This document shows, in pieces, positions 31,090-40,399 of a DNA stretch of 64,000 nucleotides. The first letter of the stretch is position 1. Every line of letters begins with the position of its first letter. The position numbers and the translations under genes were made by a program. Source of the DNA: Pleionea litopenaei (GTDB taxonomy: Bacteria > Pseudomonadota > Gammaproteobacteria > Enterobacterales > Kangiellaceae); NCBI RefSeq assembly GCF_031198435.1, contig NZ_CP133548.1:2638001-2702000 (forward strand), given 5' to 3'. The notes below the pieces were generated by a model that was given only the letters and a program-made list of their open reading frames with translations, was not told the DNA's origin and did not search any database.

Positions 31090-31610
31090 CAGAAATTCGT
31101 TTTATACGCTGAAAAATTAAATATTGAGCCATTACTTCGTTGAACGGCAACATCAATTCGCTTGGCTTCATTATTTGCAAGACCGAGACTGGCACCGTCG
31201 TAACTAACCGTTATACTCACAGAATAATTAGCATATTCCGTTTTCGCATTGCCCAACGCATTCACTGGCGATTCAGTTAATCCGTTAAAGTCATCCACAT
31301 CATCAAAGTTCGGTCGTGCTTCGCCATCACTTTGTAACGAGGTAGAGCAGGCCGCTGCTGTTCCATCGCCACATCGTTGTGTCGATCCATTGATGGAGTT
31401 CTCATCAAACCGTTTTCCTAATATTTCTTCTAAATACGCTTGACCGATTTCTGCGGCTCGCAGGTCAACGATAGGTGAAGAGGCTTGCGTCACTGCAGGA
31501 TTAAAGACGACAACCAAAGTAGTAAAGGCTACCGCCAATACTGCAATAGTCACAATGATTTCTATCAATGTAAAACCTAGCTGGGCTTTAAATTTTACTG
31601 CATTCAACAT
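31089..31610 (-). CDS. mshD: MSHA minor pilin MshD
   Basis: A 173-residue prepilin with cleavage site AQLG|FTLIEIIVTIAVLA, and the invariant E5. Contains GQAYLEEILGKRFDENS and a cysteine pair (QRCGDG, AACSTS), features shared by MshD proteins. Overlaps the end of mshC by 7 bp, indicating coupled translation. Probably a minor subunit started with MshC and MshO. Confidence 0.85.
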   Translation of the reverse strand: MLNAVKFKAQLGFTLIEIIVTIAVLAVAFTTLVVVFNPAVTQASSPIVDLRAAEIGQAYLEEILGKRFDENSINGSTQRCGDGTAAACSTSLQSDGEARPNFDDVDDFNGLTESPVNALGNAKTEYANYSVSITVSYDGASLGLANNEAKRIDVAVQRSNGSIFNFSAYKTNF

Positions 31611-32029
31611 AGCCGCGCGTACCCAGTTGATTCAACACAAACCGCAAAACCTGGGTTTGGTGAAAAGTCGATTTGTCCTGCAGTGGTGCTGCCCAAGGAA
31701 TTGTATGTCAATGCTATATCTGAGACGGTAACCGCATTGCCAAGAGATTTCGGGTAATTATTTAGCGCACTGCCATCTTGAGCAACACTGAGTTGATTAC
31801 TATTGATGGTTACAGAAGCTAGTTTCTCTGTGTTGTTCATTGCAAGCTGTTGCGCGAAACGTAATTCGCCAATGATTTGACTAGCCAACGCTCTCGCCTC
31901 AATCGTATCTTCATTAGTAAAGCGCGGAGCGGCAACCGCTATGAGAATGCCTATCACTGTAATAACAACTAACAGCTCTACTAACGAAAAAGCCGCCTGT
32001 TTTACGGGCGGCTTTCGCATGATCATCAT
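31604..32029 (-). CDS. mshC: MSHA minor pilin MshC
   Basis: About 141 residues from ATG 32029; ATG 32026 and 32020 (MRKPPVKQ) are in frame and the earlier ATG at 32062 region is weaker. The prepilin helix is QAAFSLVELLVVITVIGILIAVAAP with a GspH-like body (GELRFAQQLAMNNTE). The residue before the helix phenylalanine is alanine rather than glycine, which is accepted by some prepilin peptidases but unusual. A terminator-like hairpin covers its first codons, which may hold its level below that of mshA. Confidence 0.82.
   Translation of the reverse strand: MMIMRKPPVKQAAFSLVELLVVITVIGILIAVAAPRFTNEDTIEARALASQIIGELRFAQQLAMNNTEKLASVTINSNQLSVAQDGSALNNYPKSLGNAVTVSDIALTYNSLGSTTAGQIDFSPNPGFAVCVESTGYARLC
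31987..32015 (-). terminator. Terminator-like hairpin in the first codons of mshC
   Basis: On the minus strand AAAGCCGCC (32015-32007), a 9-nt loop and GGCGGCTTT (31997-31989) form a perfect 9-bp stem with five G-C-rich core pairs, followed by a run of five T ending at 31987. This is the shape of a Rho-independent terminator, yet it lies inside codons 2-12 of mshC, just after the highly expressed major pilin gene. It would let mshA transcripts end while a fraction reads on into mshC-D-O-P. Confidence 0.65.
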
Positions 32030-32076
32030 ATGAAATAACAATGTCTTAATGTCACACGTCAATCACGAAGCAATTA

Positions 32077-32544
32077 TTAACAACCGCTGGTATCGGTTAC
32101 AACAATTGAAGGTACATCACCCGCTTGAGCGATACCTGACGCATCATACGTTAAGTAGCAACCGTCGCTTGCTACGTCACCATCGTCATTCAAATCGATA
32201 CCGAAAATACCTGGCGTCGTATTGTCTTCTTTAACATCACCGGTCAGGTCTAAGGTATTACCAATTTCAGCATTGGTTGGGTAACCGAACGACGTTGCAA
32301 CCGTGGTATTTGCATCAAGAACAACAGAACCAGGGTTTTGCGACTCTTGGCCTTGAATAAGTGATTTTGCATAAACTAAACTCGATGCACTTCGTACAGA
32401 AGCTTCAACACCGCCAAGCACTGAAATACGCGCATCAGTCGAGAAATTAACAAACTTAGGAGCAGCAACTGCAGCCAAAATACCAATAATAGTAATAACA
32501 ACTATCAATTCAATAAGGGTAAAACCATTTGCACCCGATTTCAT
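32077..32544 (-). CDS. mshA: MSHA major pilin MshA
   Basis: A 155-residue type IVa major pilin. ATG 32544 has GGAGGA five nt upstream; the in-frame codon at 32556 does not. Prepilin cleavage is SGANG|FTLIELIVVITIIGIL with E12 (mature E5). The body has SVRSASSLVYAKSL and ends with a disulphide pair (DGCYLTYDAS ... TSGC). It polymerises into the mannose-sensitive haemagglutinin pilus used for surface attachment. First gene of the pilin operon, with a 200-bp upstream region. Confidence 0.92.
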   Translation of the reverse strand: MKSGANGFTLIELIVVITIIGILAAVAAPKFVNFSTDARISVLGGVEASVRSASSLVYAKSLIQGQESQNPGSVVLDANTTVATSFGYPTNAEIGNTLDLTGDVKEDNTTPGIFGIDLNDDGDVASDGCYLTYDASGIAQAGDVPSIVVTDTSGC

Positions 32545-32757
32545 GGATTCCTCCAAAAATAATAAAATTAAACTTCAATAACCGATACGAGCTTTGTGAG
32601 TTCACATCAATCAAATACGTGCGTTGCGAGTGGTCGTCCTTTCCGGCGCAATCTTCCTAAGAAAATTAGCAGAGATTGTCTCATTTAGCAAAGTAATATG
32701 CAATAAAATGCCTCATTTTCAGGAAGTTATCCGCACAAATTGAAGCTTTTTTTAGCA

Positions 32758-33264
32758 TTAACGCTGATCTTCGACATTCAGCTGCACAGTCCCTCTCGCT
32801 GGGTTATAAACGATCGCCATATCAGGGTACTGGATAGATCGAAAAACGCAGTTGCCGGACACGGCTATCGTCGTAAAGATACCGCTAGAATTAGGCGCTA
32901 ACATGGGCGACATAGCCCCAACCATTGAATACCAAATTGACTCACAATCAACAGGCGTAACATCTAAGCCAAGCGTTATTGCATCATGGTTAACACCAAT
33001 TGGAAAACCAAAGCGATTAAAGTCTAACTCTCCGGCACCTAAATCCAACACATTCAAGGCAGCGCCTTTATGCTTGGCGCTGTGGTATTTTAAATGACTG
33101 TAGATGACGGTTTGCTGAAACGCAGACGTTGTCATCGATAACATTTTCAAATGTCGTTTGCGCGACTCTTCAACATCAGGAAACTGCCGAATCGCAACCA
33201 CAATGATCGAAAATAAAATAAAAACCAATAACCAGCCGATGAGGCTCGAGCGACGATTGAGCAT
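32758..33264 (-). CDS. mshF: MshF-like MSHA biogenesis protein
   Basis: 168 residues from ATG 33264 (MLNRRSSLIGWLL), one base after the mshG stop; the in-frame ATG at 33312 lies inside mshG. One N-terminal membrane helix (LIGWLLVFILFSIIVVA) then a soluble periplasmic part with NRFGFPIGVNHDA and two cysteines (PVDCESIW, SGNCVF). It lacks the GFTLIE prepilin signature, so it is MshF by position rather than MshB. Function in assembly unknown. Confidence 0.7.
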   Translation of the reverse strand: MLNRRSSLIGWLLVFILFSIIVVAIRQFPDVEESRKRHLKMLSMTTSAFQQTVIYSHLKYHSAKHKGAALNVLDLGAGELDFNRFGFPIGVNHDAITLGLDVTPVDCESIWYSMVGAMSPMLAPNSSGIFTTIAVSGNCVFRSIQYPDMAIVYNPARGTVQLNVEDQR

Positions 33265-33265
33265 T

Positions 33266-34492
33266 TTATAACGCAGTCGCCGCCAGTTCCCACAAGGGTA
33301 AAAATACGCCAAGTGCCAATAAAAGAACTAGAGCTCCAACAATAATAATCATAACAGGCTCAATGTAGTCACCAATTTTCTTAACATCGTAGTCAACTTC
33401 TCGTTCATAAAAATCGGCGACCTCTTCCATCATGTTATCAATCTGTCCGGTATCTTCGCCGACCTGCAACATTTGCATCGTTAGCGATGAAAACATTTTG
33501 GTACGAAACGCTGCAGAAGTAATGCTTTCTCCGCGTTCAACCGCTGAACGCATGTCTAACACATGTCCACCGACAAATTTATTATCGACTACCATAGCGA
33601 CGACATTGAGTCCGTGAGTTACCGAAACTCCCGATCGAGACAGCATTGCAAAGGCTCGCGCGAAACGAGCCAACAAGGACCGATAAATAATACTGCCAAA
33701 AATTGGCATTTTTAATTTTAGCTTGTCCCACTTAAGGCGGCCGATATCTGTTTCAATGTAATTTAAAAAGCTCACAACTATAGTCGCTGTTACGCCGATC
33801 ACCAGCCACCAATAATCGATGAAAAAATCAGACGTGCCAATGAGCATACGAGTTATCAAAGGCAATTGCTCAGAAGACAATTTGCTAAATAGGGCCGATA
33901 GCTGAGGGATGACAAACCAATTGATCCCGAAAAAAGCTAACACCAAGATAGAAAATACAACCGTTGGATATCGCATCGCTGATTTAACACGATTTCTATT
34001 TTCTTCTTCCAACTCTAGATAACTCGAAAGTCGCAAAAATGCCTCTTCTAAATTCCCAGAATTTTCACCGACGTGAACAAGACTGACATAAAAGGAATTA
34101 AATATATTCGGGTGCTTTGAAAAGCAACTCGCCAAATCATTACCCGAGGTCAATCCCTCGAGTATATCTTTCAAGGCTTCCCGCAGCGGTGGACTGTGCG
34201 AAGTTTCAATCAAGCCGACGATACTTCGATTTAACGGAACACCGGCCTTCGTTAAGCTGTACATCTGACGAGAAAACATAACGAGTTCAGATGTTTTTAC
34301 ATGACGAGGTTTAAAAACATCGGCAAGGGTTTCAAAAAGACTTGGCGCTTTTTCTACTTGTTCTTTTATTTCAACAGGAACTAGCCCCTGGCCTTGTAAC
34401 CTTGAAGCCAAGGCTTCTTTAGAGACCGCTTCTAATGCTCCGCTAACAGCATCGCCGTTTTCTTTACGAGCTCGATATTCGAAAACAGCCAT
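33266..34492 (-). CDS. mshG: MSHA inner-membrane platform protein MshG (GspF/PilC family)
   Basis: A 408-residue polytopic protein with two T2SF domains (about 70-195 and 270-395) and membrane helices including VVFSILVLAFFGINWFVIPQ and the C-terminal MIIIVGALVLLLALGVFL. It forms the inner-membrane platform that the MshE ATPase turns to build pili. The start is 2 bp from the mshE stop. Start and length are typical of the family. Confidence 0.92.
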   Translation of the reverse strand: MAVFEYRARKENGDAVSGALEAVSKEALASRLQGQGLVPVEIKEQVEKAPSLFETLADVFKPRHVKTSELVMFSRQMYSLTKAGVPLNRSIVGLIETSHSPPLREALKDILEGLTSGNDLASCFSKHPNIFNSFYVSLVHVGENSGNLEEAFLRLSSYLELEEENRNRVKSAMRYPTVVFSILVLAFFGINWFVIPQLSALFSKLSSEQLPLITRMLIGTSDFFIDYWWLVIGVTATIVVSFLNYIETDIGRLKWDKLKLKMPIFGSIIYRSLLARFARAFAMLSRSGVSVTHGLNVVAMVVDNKFVGGHVLDMRSAVERGESITSAAFRTKMFSSLTMQMLQVGEDTGQIDNMMEEVADFYEREVDYDVKKIGDYIEPVMIIIVGALVLLLALGVFLPLWELAATAL

Positions 34493-34494
34493 CG

Positions 34495-36246
34495 TTATTC
34501 AGCCTCCGAAGCCGTTGACGCTTCATCGATGCTGGGTAATAGATCCGTTTGCTCTACGGTCTCACCTATTCGATAGACTTCTTCAAGAGAAGTGGCACCT
34601 TCAGCGGCAAGCGCAAGTACGCTGTCGAGTAGTGGTGTATAGAACTCTGATTTCTGAGCATGCTGAGTAAATTCATCGATATTATGTCGACGTAGAGCAC
34701 TGAGCATTGCATCATCAAGAACCAACATTTCGTGGATAGCGACTCGTCCTCGATAACCGGTATTGTTACATTGAGAGCATCCACTACCTTTCTTAAACTC
34801 GAGCTCTTGATACTTATGATGACCTAACGTCGCAAGCCAATTTTTATCTTGAGCATCTAACTTATGTGGTTGCGAACAGTAAGCACAATTTCTCTTTACT
34901 AATCTTTGAGCGACGATTCCGCGCAGAGCGCTTGCGACTAAATAGGGTTCAGCACCCATGTCCGCTAAACGAAGAGCTGACGAAATAGAGTCATTGGTGT
35001 GCAACGTAGACAACACAAGGTGCCCCGTCATAGCGGCGCGTAAACCAATCTCTGCAGTCTCTTGATCGCGCATTTCTCCAATCAGTACAATATCGGGATC
35101 TTGTCGCAAAACAGCGCGCAGTACCTTAGCAAAATCCAATCCAATTTTATTGTTCACCTGTACCTGATTCACTCGAGACAGATAATATTCAACCGGATCT
35201 TCAATCGTAATAATTTTTCTTTCAGAAGAGTTTAATTCAGACAACGCAGAATAGAGCGTTGTCGTTTTACCCGAGCCAGTAGGGCCGGTTACTAAAATCA
35301 TTCCATGCTGTGAGCGTAGCAATTGTTTAAATTGGCTTAGCAATTTAGGCGCCATACCCATGGCATCCATTTTTATAATTCCGCTGGTTTGATCAAGCAG
35401 TCGCATAACCACAGACTCGCCAAATTGCACGGGCATGGTCGAAAGTCGAACGTCAACATTGTGTCCGCGTACTTTAATATTAAAGCGCCCATCTTGCGGT
35501 TTGCGTTTCTCTGAAATATCAAGCCCGCACATAAGCTTTAACCTAAGTACTAGGGCCGGTGCGATTCGTTTCTCTTTCATCACCTGCTCTTGTAGACTTC
35601 CATCGACTCGCAAGCGAATTCGTAATACATCTTGATCAGGTTCAATATGAATATCCGACGCTTGTAACTGAACGGCTTCTTCAAATACGCTTTGCAACAG
35701 TTTAGCGACAGGTGCTTCATCCGATTCTGTAGTATCGCCTAAACCAGGTAACTCAAACTCTTCGGTTCCCAATTCATCTTGCAGTTCTTCAGCAAGCGAA
35801 CTAATCTCACTGGTTTTACGATAAAAGAGATCAATATTTCTAATAATATCGGCTTCTTTGGCAACCGTAACTTCAACCGTCTTTCCGAGTATTTGCTGAA
35901 CTTGGTCAAACCGATCAAGATCCGTTGGATCGGCCATAGCAATTAAATAATAATTTTCCTTTTCGTCTAAAACTAGGGTTCGAAAGCGCCGAGCTTGCAT
36001 TTCGCTCAAACGCTTAACCGAATCTTGATTGACCTTAAAATTGGGTAAGTCAATGTACTTAATTTCCAATTGCTGAGCTAAAAACCGCAGCAGTTGTTCT
36101 TCTCCAACATACCCTAAGTTAACGAGTGTTGAACCTAACCGTTGACCTGTTGTCTTTTGCTGCTTAAGTGCATCCATTAGCTGACTCTCAGTAATAACCG
36201 AACCTTCAACTAGTAAATCACCTAAACGAATTTTCTTCCGTAGCAT
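34495..36246 (-). CDS. mshE: MSHA assembly ATPase MshE with c-di-GMP-binding N-domain
   Basis: A 583-residue GspE/PilB-type ATPase. The N-terminus carries the MshEN c-di-GMP motif in tandem: RLGDLLVEGSVITESQL and RLGSTLVNLGYVGEEQL about 7-60, as defined for Vibrio MshE. Walker A is GPTGSGKTTTLYS, Asp box follows, Walker B region DPDIVLIGEMRD, and a zinc-binding four-cysteine cluster (CAYCSQ ... CSQCNN). It powers pilus extension and would raise pilus output when c-di-GMP is high. Sits between mshN and mshG. Confidence 0.93.
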   Translation of the reverse strand: MLRKKIRLGDLLVEGSVITESQLMDALKQQKTTGQRLGSTLVNLGYVGEEQLLRFLAQQLEIKYIDLPNFKVNQDSVKRLSEMQARRFRTLVLDEKENYYLIAMADPTDLDRFDQVQQILGKTVEVTVAKEADIIRNIDLFYRKTSEISSLAEELQDELGTEEFELPGLGDTTESDEAPVAKLLQSVFEEAVQLQASDIHIEPDQDVLRIRLRVDGSLQEQVMKEKRIAPALVLRLKLMCGLDISEKRKPQDGRFNIKVRGHNVDVRLSTMPVQFGESVVMRLLDQTSGIIKMDAMGMAPKLLSQFKQLLRSQHGMILVTGPTGSGKTTTLYSALSELNSSERKIITIEDPVEYYLSRVNQVQVNNKIGLDFAKVLRAVLRQDPDIVLIGEMRDQETAEIGLRAAMTGHLVLSTLHTNDSISSALRLADMGAEPYLVASALRGIVAQRLVKRNCAYCSQPHKLDAQDKNWLATLGHHKYQELEFKKGSGCSQCNNTGYRGRVAIHEMLVLDDAMLSALRRHNIDEFTQHAQKSEFYTPLLDSVLALAAEGATSLEEVYRIGETVEQTDLLPSIDEASTASEAE

Positions 36247-36250
36247 TGAG

Positions 36251-37495
36251 TTAACCTGCTAAGTTATGTATTTTATTGCGAATGTAATTTTTTTGAACGT
36301 CTGACAGACGAGAATCTGTAAGTGCTCGCTCTAATGCCCGTCTAGCCGCTTCATTCTGACTCATATTTTCCAGCGAAATACTTAAGCCTATCCACCAATC
36401 GCCACGATTTGAATCTTGCACTAAAAGTTTCCGATATTCTTCAATTGCCATGTCGTGCTTATTGCTCTGTTGAAACGCCAACGCTCTCATCAGCAATAGA
36501 TCATGATGACTACTGTCGATGTTTTCGGTTATTCTAATCACTGTTTGCCAGCGTTTGTTTTTAGCATGTTGTCGTGCAAGCATTAGTTTAAAATGATAGA
36601 CATTTACTTGTTGCGAAATATTCGACTCTAAAAACTCGACCAATTCTTCCTGTTCATTCAACTCTGACAAAACAAAAGCATAACGCTCAAGTAATCTCAC
36701 TTCTTTTTGATTACTGGGTATTAACGTTAATAGTTTTTCCTTAGCCAGCTGTAAAAAGCCTTGCCCAATAAGAGAATCAATTTCAACTAACTGGTTTTCT
36801 AAATACTGCTGTGACGATACGGATTTAACTGATTTATTGTTAGTGCTTAACGGCTGCACTTTCTCATTACTTGGTACACGAGTTGCGGCAATTATCTTTT
36901 CTTGAGAAACTTTATTAGCGTCCTTTTGAGGTTCGACTTCTCGACTGGATCCAGCGCCATGATTTGATTCGTTCTCTATTGTTTGTATCGCTAGTTCATC
37001 TTTGTGTTGTTCTTTTCTTGGGTCATTATTATCTCTACCTAAATTCTGAGGTTGAGAAAGTCGAGATGCATTCGAATTGATCTTAGTTACTAATGCATCA
37101 GAAATTATTGTTGCTCTTTCGGTCGTATTTTCTGCAGATTCAACTTTATCAATAGTGCTTAAGGTTGGCCCTTTATCGACTTGGTTATTTGTGATTTTAC
37201 TGTCTCTGCTTTGACTAACTGCGCTTAGACCAACTGTGCTTTCACTATTTGAAATACCTATAGCTTGTGCATTCTTATCAAATGATTGCTCTCCAGATTG
37301 ATTCGCTTGGCTCCTCCAGTTTTGAGCGTACACGAAAGCTGTAACAGCAACTAAGATGATTACCATCAACAACAATGCAAATGGCGATCTTTTGAAGCGC
37401 GTTGTATTTGAATCAACCGTACCTTGATCAAGCAAGAGCTTATTGGTTTGTTTAGATTGCTCTAAATCATTGAGCATTTGGTTTACAACACTCAT
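36251..37495 (-). CDS. mshN: MSHA biogenesis TPR protein MshN
   Basis: 414 residues from ATG 37495 (MSVVNQMLNDLEQ, the usual MshN start), overlapping the mshM stop as ATGA. One membrane helix (FALLLMVIILVAVTAFVYA), a long Ser/Asn/Gln-rich linker to about 230, then TPR-like repeats to the C-terminus (ERYAFVLSELNEQEE, GDWWIGLSISLENMSQNEAA). It probably connects inner-membrane parts with the secretin. Confidence 0.88.
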   Translation of the reverse strand: MSVVNQMLNDLEQSKQTNKLLLDQGTVDSNTTRFKRSPFALLLMVIILVAVTAFVYAQNWRSQANQSGEQSFDKNAQAIGISNSESTVGLSAVSQSRDSKITNNQVDKGPTLSTIDKVESAENTTERATIISDALVTKINSNASRLSQPQNLGRDNNDPRKEQHKDELAIQTIENESNHGAGSSREVEPQKDANKVSQEKIIAATRVPSNEKVQPLSTNNKSVKSVSSQQYLENQLVEIDSLIGQGFLQLAKEKLLTLIPSNQKEVRLLERYAFVLSELNEQEELVEFLESNISQQVNVYHFKLMLARQHAKNKRWQTVIRITENIDSSHHDLLLMRALAFQQSNKHDMAIEEYRKLLVQDSNRGDWWIGLSISLENMSQNEAARRALERALTDSRLSDVQKNYIRNKIHNLAG

Positions 37496-38394
37496 AATAA
37501 AATCCAATATGCGAGTGCGCTGCTACTAAAGAGAACTAACCCTCCGGCAAGAAAGAGGCGCTTAATAAAGCGTAAGTTGCTATTTGCATCCTGGGTATCA
37601 TTAATGGCACCAAGTACCTCATTAATTCTGACTTTTCTTCTGCCTTTTCCAAACGCTAGCATTAAAGATTTATGAGCAAGTATATTAACTAATCGCGGAA
37701 TTCCACCGCTCGCATAAAATATTGCAGAGTAGGCTGAACTTGAAAAAAAAGAGTGGCCTTTTTGCGAAGTCGATCGATTTATTCGGTGCTCTATGTATTG
37801 TTGAGTTTCAATTCGATTAAAACGGCTGAGCCGGTATTGAAATGCTATTCGCTGCCTTAATTGTCGTAAATGCTTTTGGTTAAGCTTTTCTATCAGTTCC
37901 GGTTGTGCAAATAAAACAATCTGAAGCAGTTTGCTAGTCTCCGTTTCTAAATTAGTAAACAGTCTGAGAGCTTCTAACGTTTCATCGGGCATTGTTTGGG
38001 CTTCGTCGATGATTAGAACAACCGGTCCATGCTTCTTATTCAACTCTATAAGACGCTTCTGAATTCGCGGTACTAGTTGGTCATCGGTTAAATTTTTGGT
38101 TATCCGAATATTTAGCTCACTAGCTAACGCGAGCTTAATTTCTCTCGGATTCAAGACCGGATTGGGAAGGTATGCAATGATTCGCTGTTCAGAAATTTTA
38201 TTGATCAGCCAGCGGCTAAGCATGGTTTTACCTGTGCCAACTTCACCGCTTACTAAACAAAATGCCTCGCCCGTCGTTAACGCAAAATGAATGGTGTTTA
38301 AAGCTTCTTTGTAACTAGGAAGTGAACAAAATAGCTCTGTATCTGGCGTTAACGAAAACGGCAGTTTTCGTAATCCGAAATGATACAGATACAT
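37492..38394 (-). CDS. mshM: MSHA biogenesis AAA ATPase MshM (ExeA/GspA-like)
   Basis: A 300-residue ATPase with family opening YHFGLRKLPFSLTPDTELF, Walker A GEVGTGKTML, Walker B VVLIIDEAQTM, and a C-terminal membrane helix (LFLAGGLVLFSSSALAYWIL). ExeA-type proteins help insert the secretin across peptidoglycan. It lies directly after mshL in the operon. Confidence 0.9.
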   Translation of the reverse strand: MYLYHFGLRKLPFSLTPDTELFCSLPSYKEALNTIHFALTTGEAFCLVSGEVGTGKTMLSRWLINKISEQRIIAYLPNPVLNPREIKLALASELNIRITKNLTDDQLVPRIQKRLIELNKKHGPVVLIIDEAQTMPDETLEALRLFTNLETETSKLLQIVLFAQPELIEKLNQKHLRQLRQRIAFQYRLSRFNRIETQQYIEHRINRSTSQKGHSFFSSSAYSAIFYASGGIPRLVNILAHKSLMLAFGKGRRKVRINEVLGAINDTQDANSNLRFIKRLFLAGGLVLFSSSALAYWILL

Positions 38395-38399
38395 AATCG

Positions 38400-40034
38400 T
38401 TACGAACCTGAATTAAATCGTTCGAAGCGCTGCTTTGATTCTTTAACAGCATCTTCCCATTGCGATTGATCAATCACCGTAGCTTTCAACAATAGCACTA
38501 ATTCACTCTTTACTGTTTTATCGCGTTGCTGTTTGAAAAGGTTACCAATGACCGGAATGCTACTAAGAACAGGGACACCGGAGTCTGTTTTCACAACTTG
38601 ATTTTGCATCAAACCGCCAATCACGACGACTTGTCCGCTGCGCAATTTCACAATCGAGTCAGATTCACGAATACTACTTAATGCCAAGGGAAGTGATAAA
38701 TCTTGATCGCCTATTTGAATCAGTTTTGTTTGGTCTTTCACCTCACTAACGGAAGGATGTACATGTAAAATAATTTCACCATTAGCACTAATTTGTGGCA
38801 TGACATCGAGCGCTATTCCAGAGAAGAAGGGCGTCAAGGTCACGTCAGGTGTCGTTGTTGAATTTAATCCCGATGTCGTCGTTGTACTAATGTCGGTCAC
38901 AAAGAACTCGTCAGTACCCACTTTAATAACCGCTTTTTGGTTGTTAATCGTAGAAATACGCGGACTGGATAAGACTTTGACGTCACCTTGTTGCTCAAGC
39001 AATTGTACCGTTGCGCTAAATGGGTTTGGATCGTTGGGATCCGTTTCGTACAATAAGTTAAACACACCATTGATCGGATTCGCCTCTGCGGCTGTATCTA
39101 AAACTTGGCCGAGTTGACCCAGTGCAATAATATTACCGGCACCATTGGTTTTGACTTGCGACCAGTCAACACCCGCCTGAAAATCATCGTTTAAACTGAC
39201 TTCAAGAATTTTAGCTTCGAGAATTACCTGACGGCCGAGATTTGCTTGAGCGACACCTAAATACTCAGCAATTTGACGTTGCACCATCGGTCGAGCTTTA
39301 ACTAAAACAATACCGGTTTGTGGGCTAACCATAACCATACTGTCTTGATCTTGGCTAGCAATGGCGTTTAGCGCTTTTTGAACTTCTTCCCATAGGTTAG
39401 TTTCGGAAGCCGTTTCTATCTTTGAAGAATTTACCGTAGCAACATTATTTTGACCACCTTGAGTCGACCCAGAGTTAGAGCCCGAGTTTTGCTGGCTTTG
39501 TCCTTTCGAATAAATTTGCCCTGAACTTACTTGGGTTTGTGACGTGCCTTGACGTTGCAAGTTAAGATAATCGAGCGGGTAGACTGCCGTTAGTAATTTT
39601 GATCCACCGACGTAATAGATTTTACCTTGTTGCTGAACATCAATATCATGCGTTCGCTCAAGTACCGCCAACACCTCTTCGATAGTTACATTTGATAACT
39701 GCAGAGTCACTGGTTCCGTTAGATTAGGATCGACCAAAATGTTAAGGTTAGTATCTTCAACTAAGCCCATTAGAAATAGATTCAAGGGTAACTTATCGGC
39801 TTTAACATCAAATCGTTTCGCCGCAACCGTTTTGCTTTCACCCAAAGTAACTTTGGGCATCAGTGACTCGAGGATTTGAGATTGATCTGGAGCAGGCGTG
39901 GTTGGCTTAGCTTTTTCTTGAAAAGCTTGATCGACAAATTTATCTTTGCTGGAATTTGAGTTAGTGCTTGTCGTTGAGCAGCTGCTTAAGCTCAACATTA
40001 AGACCGCAGGAGTTATCCAGTTTCGTAATTTCAT
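38400..40034 (-). CDS. mshL: MSHA outer-membrane secretin MshL
   Basis: A 544-residue lipoprotein secretin; the lipobox is MLSLSSC near residue 19. N-domains about 60-300 (KLPLNLFLMGLVEDTNLNIL, secretin/STN type), with a Ser/Gly/Gln-rich insertion about 165-200. Secretin domain about 290-525 with VKLRSGQVVVIGGLMQ, the conserved beta-lip region. It forms the outer-membrane gate for the pilus. Confidence 0.93.
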   Translation of the reverse strand: MKLRNWITPAVLMLSLSSCSTTSTNSNSSKDKFVDQAFQEKAKPTTPAPDQSQILESLMPKVTLGESKTVAAKRFDVKADKLPLNLFLMGLVEDTNLNILVDPNLTEPVTLQLSNVTIEEVLAVLERTHDIDVQQQGKIYYVGGSKLLTAVYPLDYLNLQRQGTSQTQVSSGQIYSKGQSQQNSGSNSGSTQGGQNNVATVNSSKIETASETNLWEEVQKALNAIASQDQDSMVMVSPQTGIVLVKARPMVQRQIAEYLGVAQANLGRQVILEAKILEVSLNDDFQAGVDWSQVKTNGAGNIIALGQLGQVLDTAAEANPINGVFNLLYETDPNDPNPFSATVQLLEQQGDVKVLSSPRISTINNQKAVIKVGTDEFFVTDISTTTTSGLNSTTTPDVTLTPFFSGIALDVMPQISANGEIILHVHPSVSEVKDQTKLIQIGDQDLSLPLALSSIRESDSIVKLRSGQVVVIGGLMQNQVVKTDSGVPVLSSIPVIGNLFKQQRDKTVKSELVLLLKATVIDQSQWEDAVKESKQRFERFNSGS

Positions 40035-40042
40035 AGACTCGT

Positions 40043-40399
40043 TTAACCTTGTGATTCAACACTTTTAATCGAAGGAACTAACGTTAAAATCTTATTTTTT
40101 CCTGATCGCGATAATGTGACAGTATTTCCATCGATTTTATTAACTCGATAACCATTGATTAAGTCACCCACTTTGACCGTTCTATGGTCTATCACTGCTT
40201 TAAGATGGCGACCTTGTTTTATGATTGCCATTAAATTATTTTTACTCTGTTTTTTTTCTGCTGGTTTAGCCACAGACACAGGTGATACGAAAGCATTCAC
40301 ATTAATCAATGGACGCGTCGGATCCTGCTGTTGCTCGGCAGCCATCACGTCGAAACAAAATAAAATTAAAAAACTAAGCGCCAATCCAATTTTTATCAT
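40043..40399 (-). CDS. mshK: MSHA biogenesis protein MshK (PilP-like)
   Basis: 118 residues from ATG 40399 (MIKIGLALSFLILFCFDVMA), a signal peptide; the start lies within the end of mshJ. The mature part has DPTRPL, the common GspC/PilP-type motif, and a short beta domain (VGDLINGYRVNKIDGNTV). It likely couples the alignment complex to the secretin. Confidence 0.82.
   Translation of the reverse strand: MIKIGLALSFLILFCFDVMAAEQQQDPTRPLINVNAFVSPVSVAKPAEKKQSKNNLMAIIKQGRHLKAVIDHRTVKVGDLINGYRVNKIDGNTVTLSRSGKNKILTLVPSIKSVESQG

Noticed and set aside
32590-32625. CRP box upstream of mshA (TGTGA...TCACA on the minus strand)
   Set aside because: The half-sites are only two bases apart instead of six, so CRP could not bind as a normal dimer.
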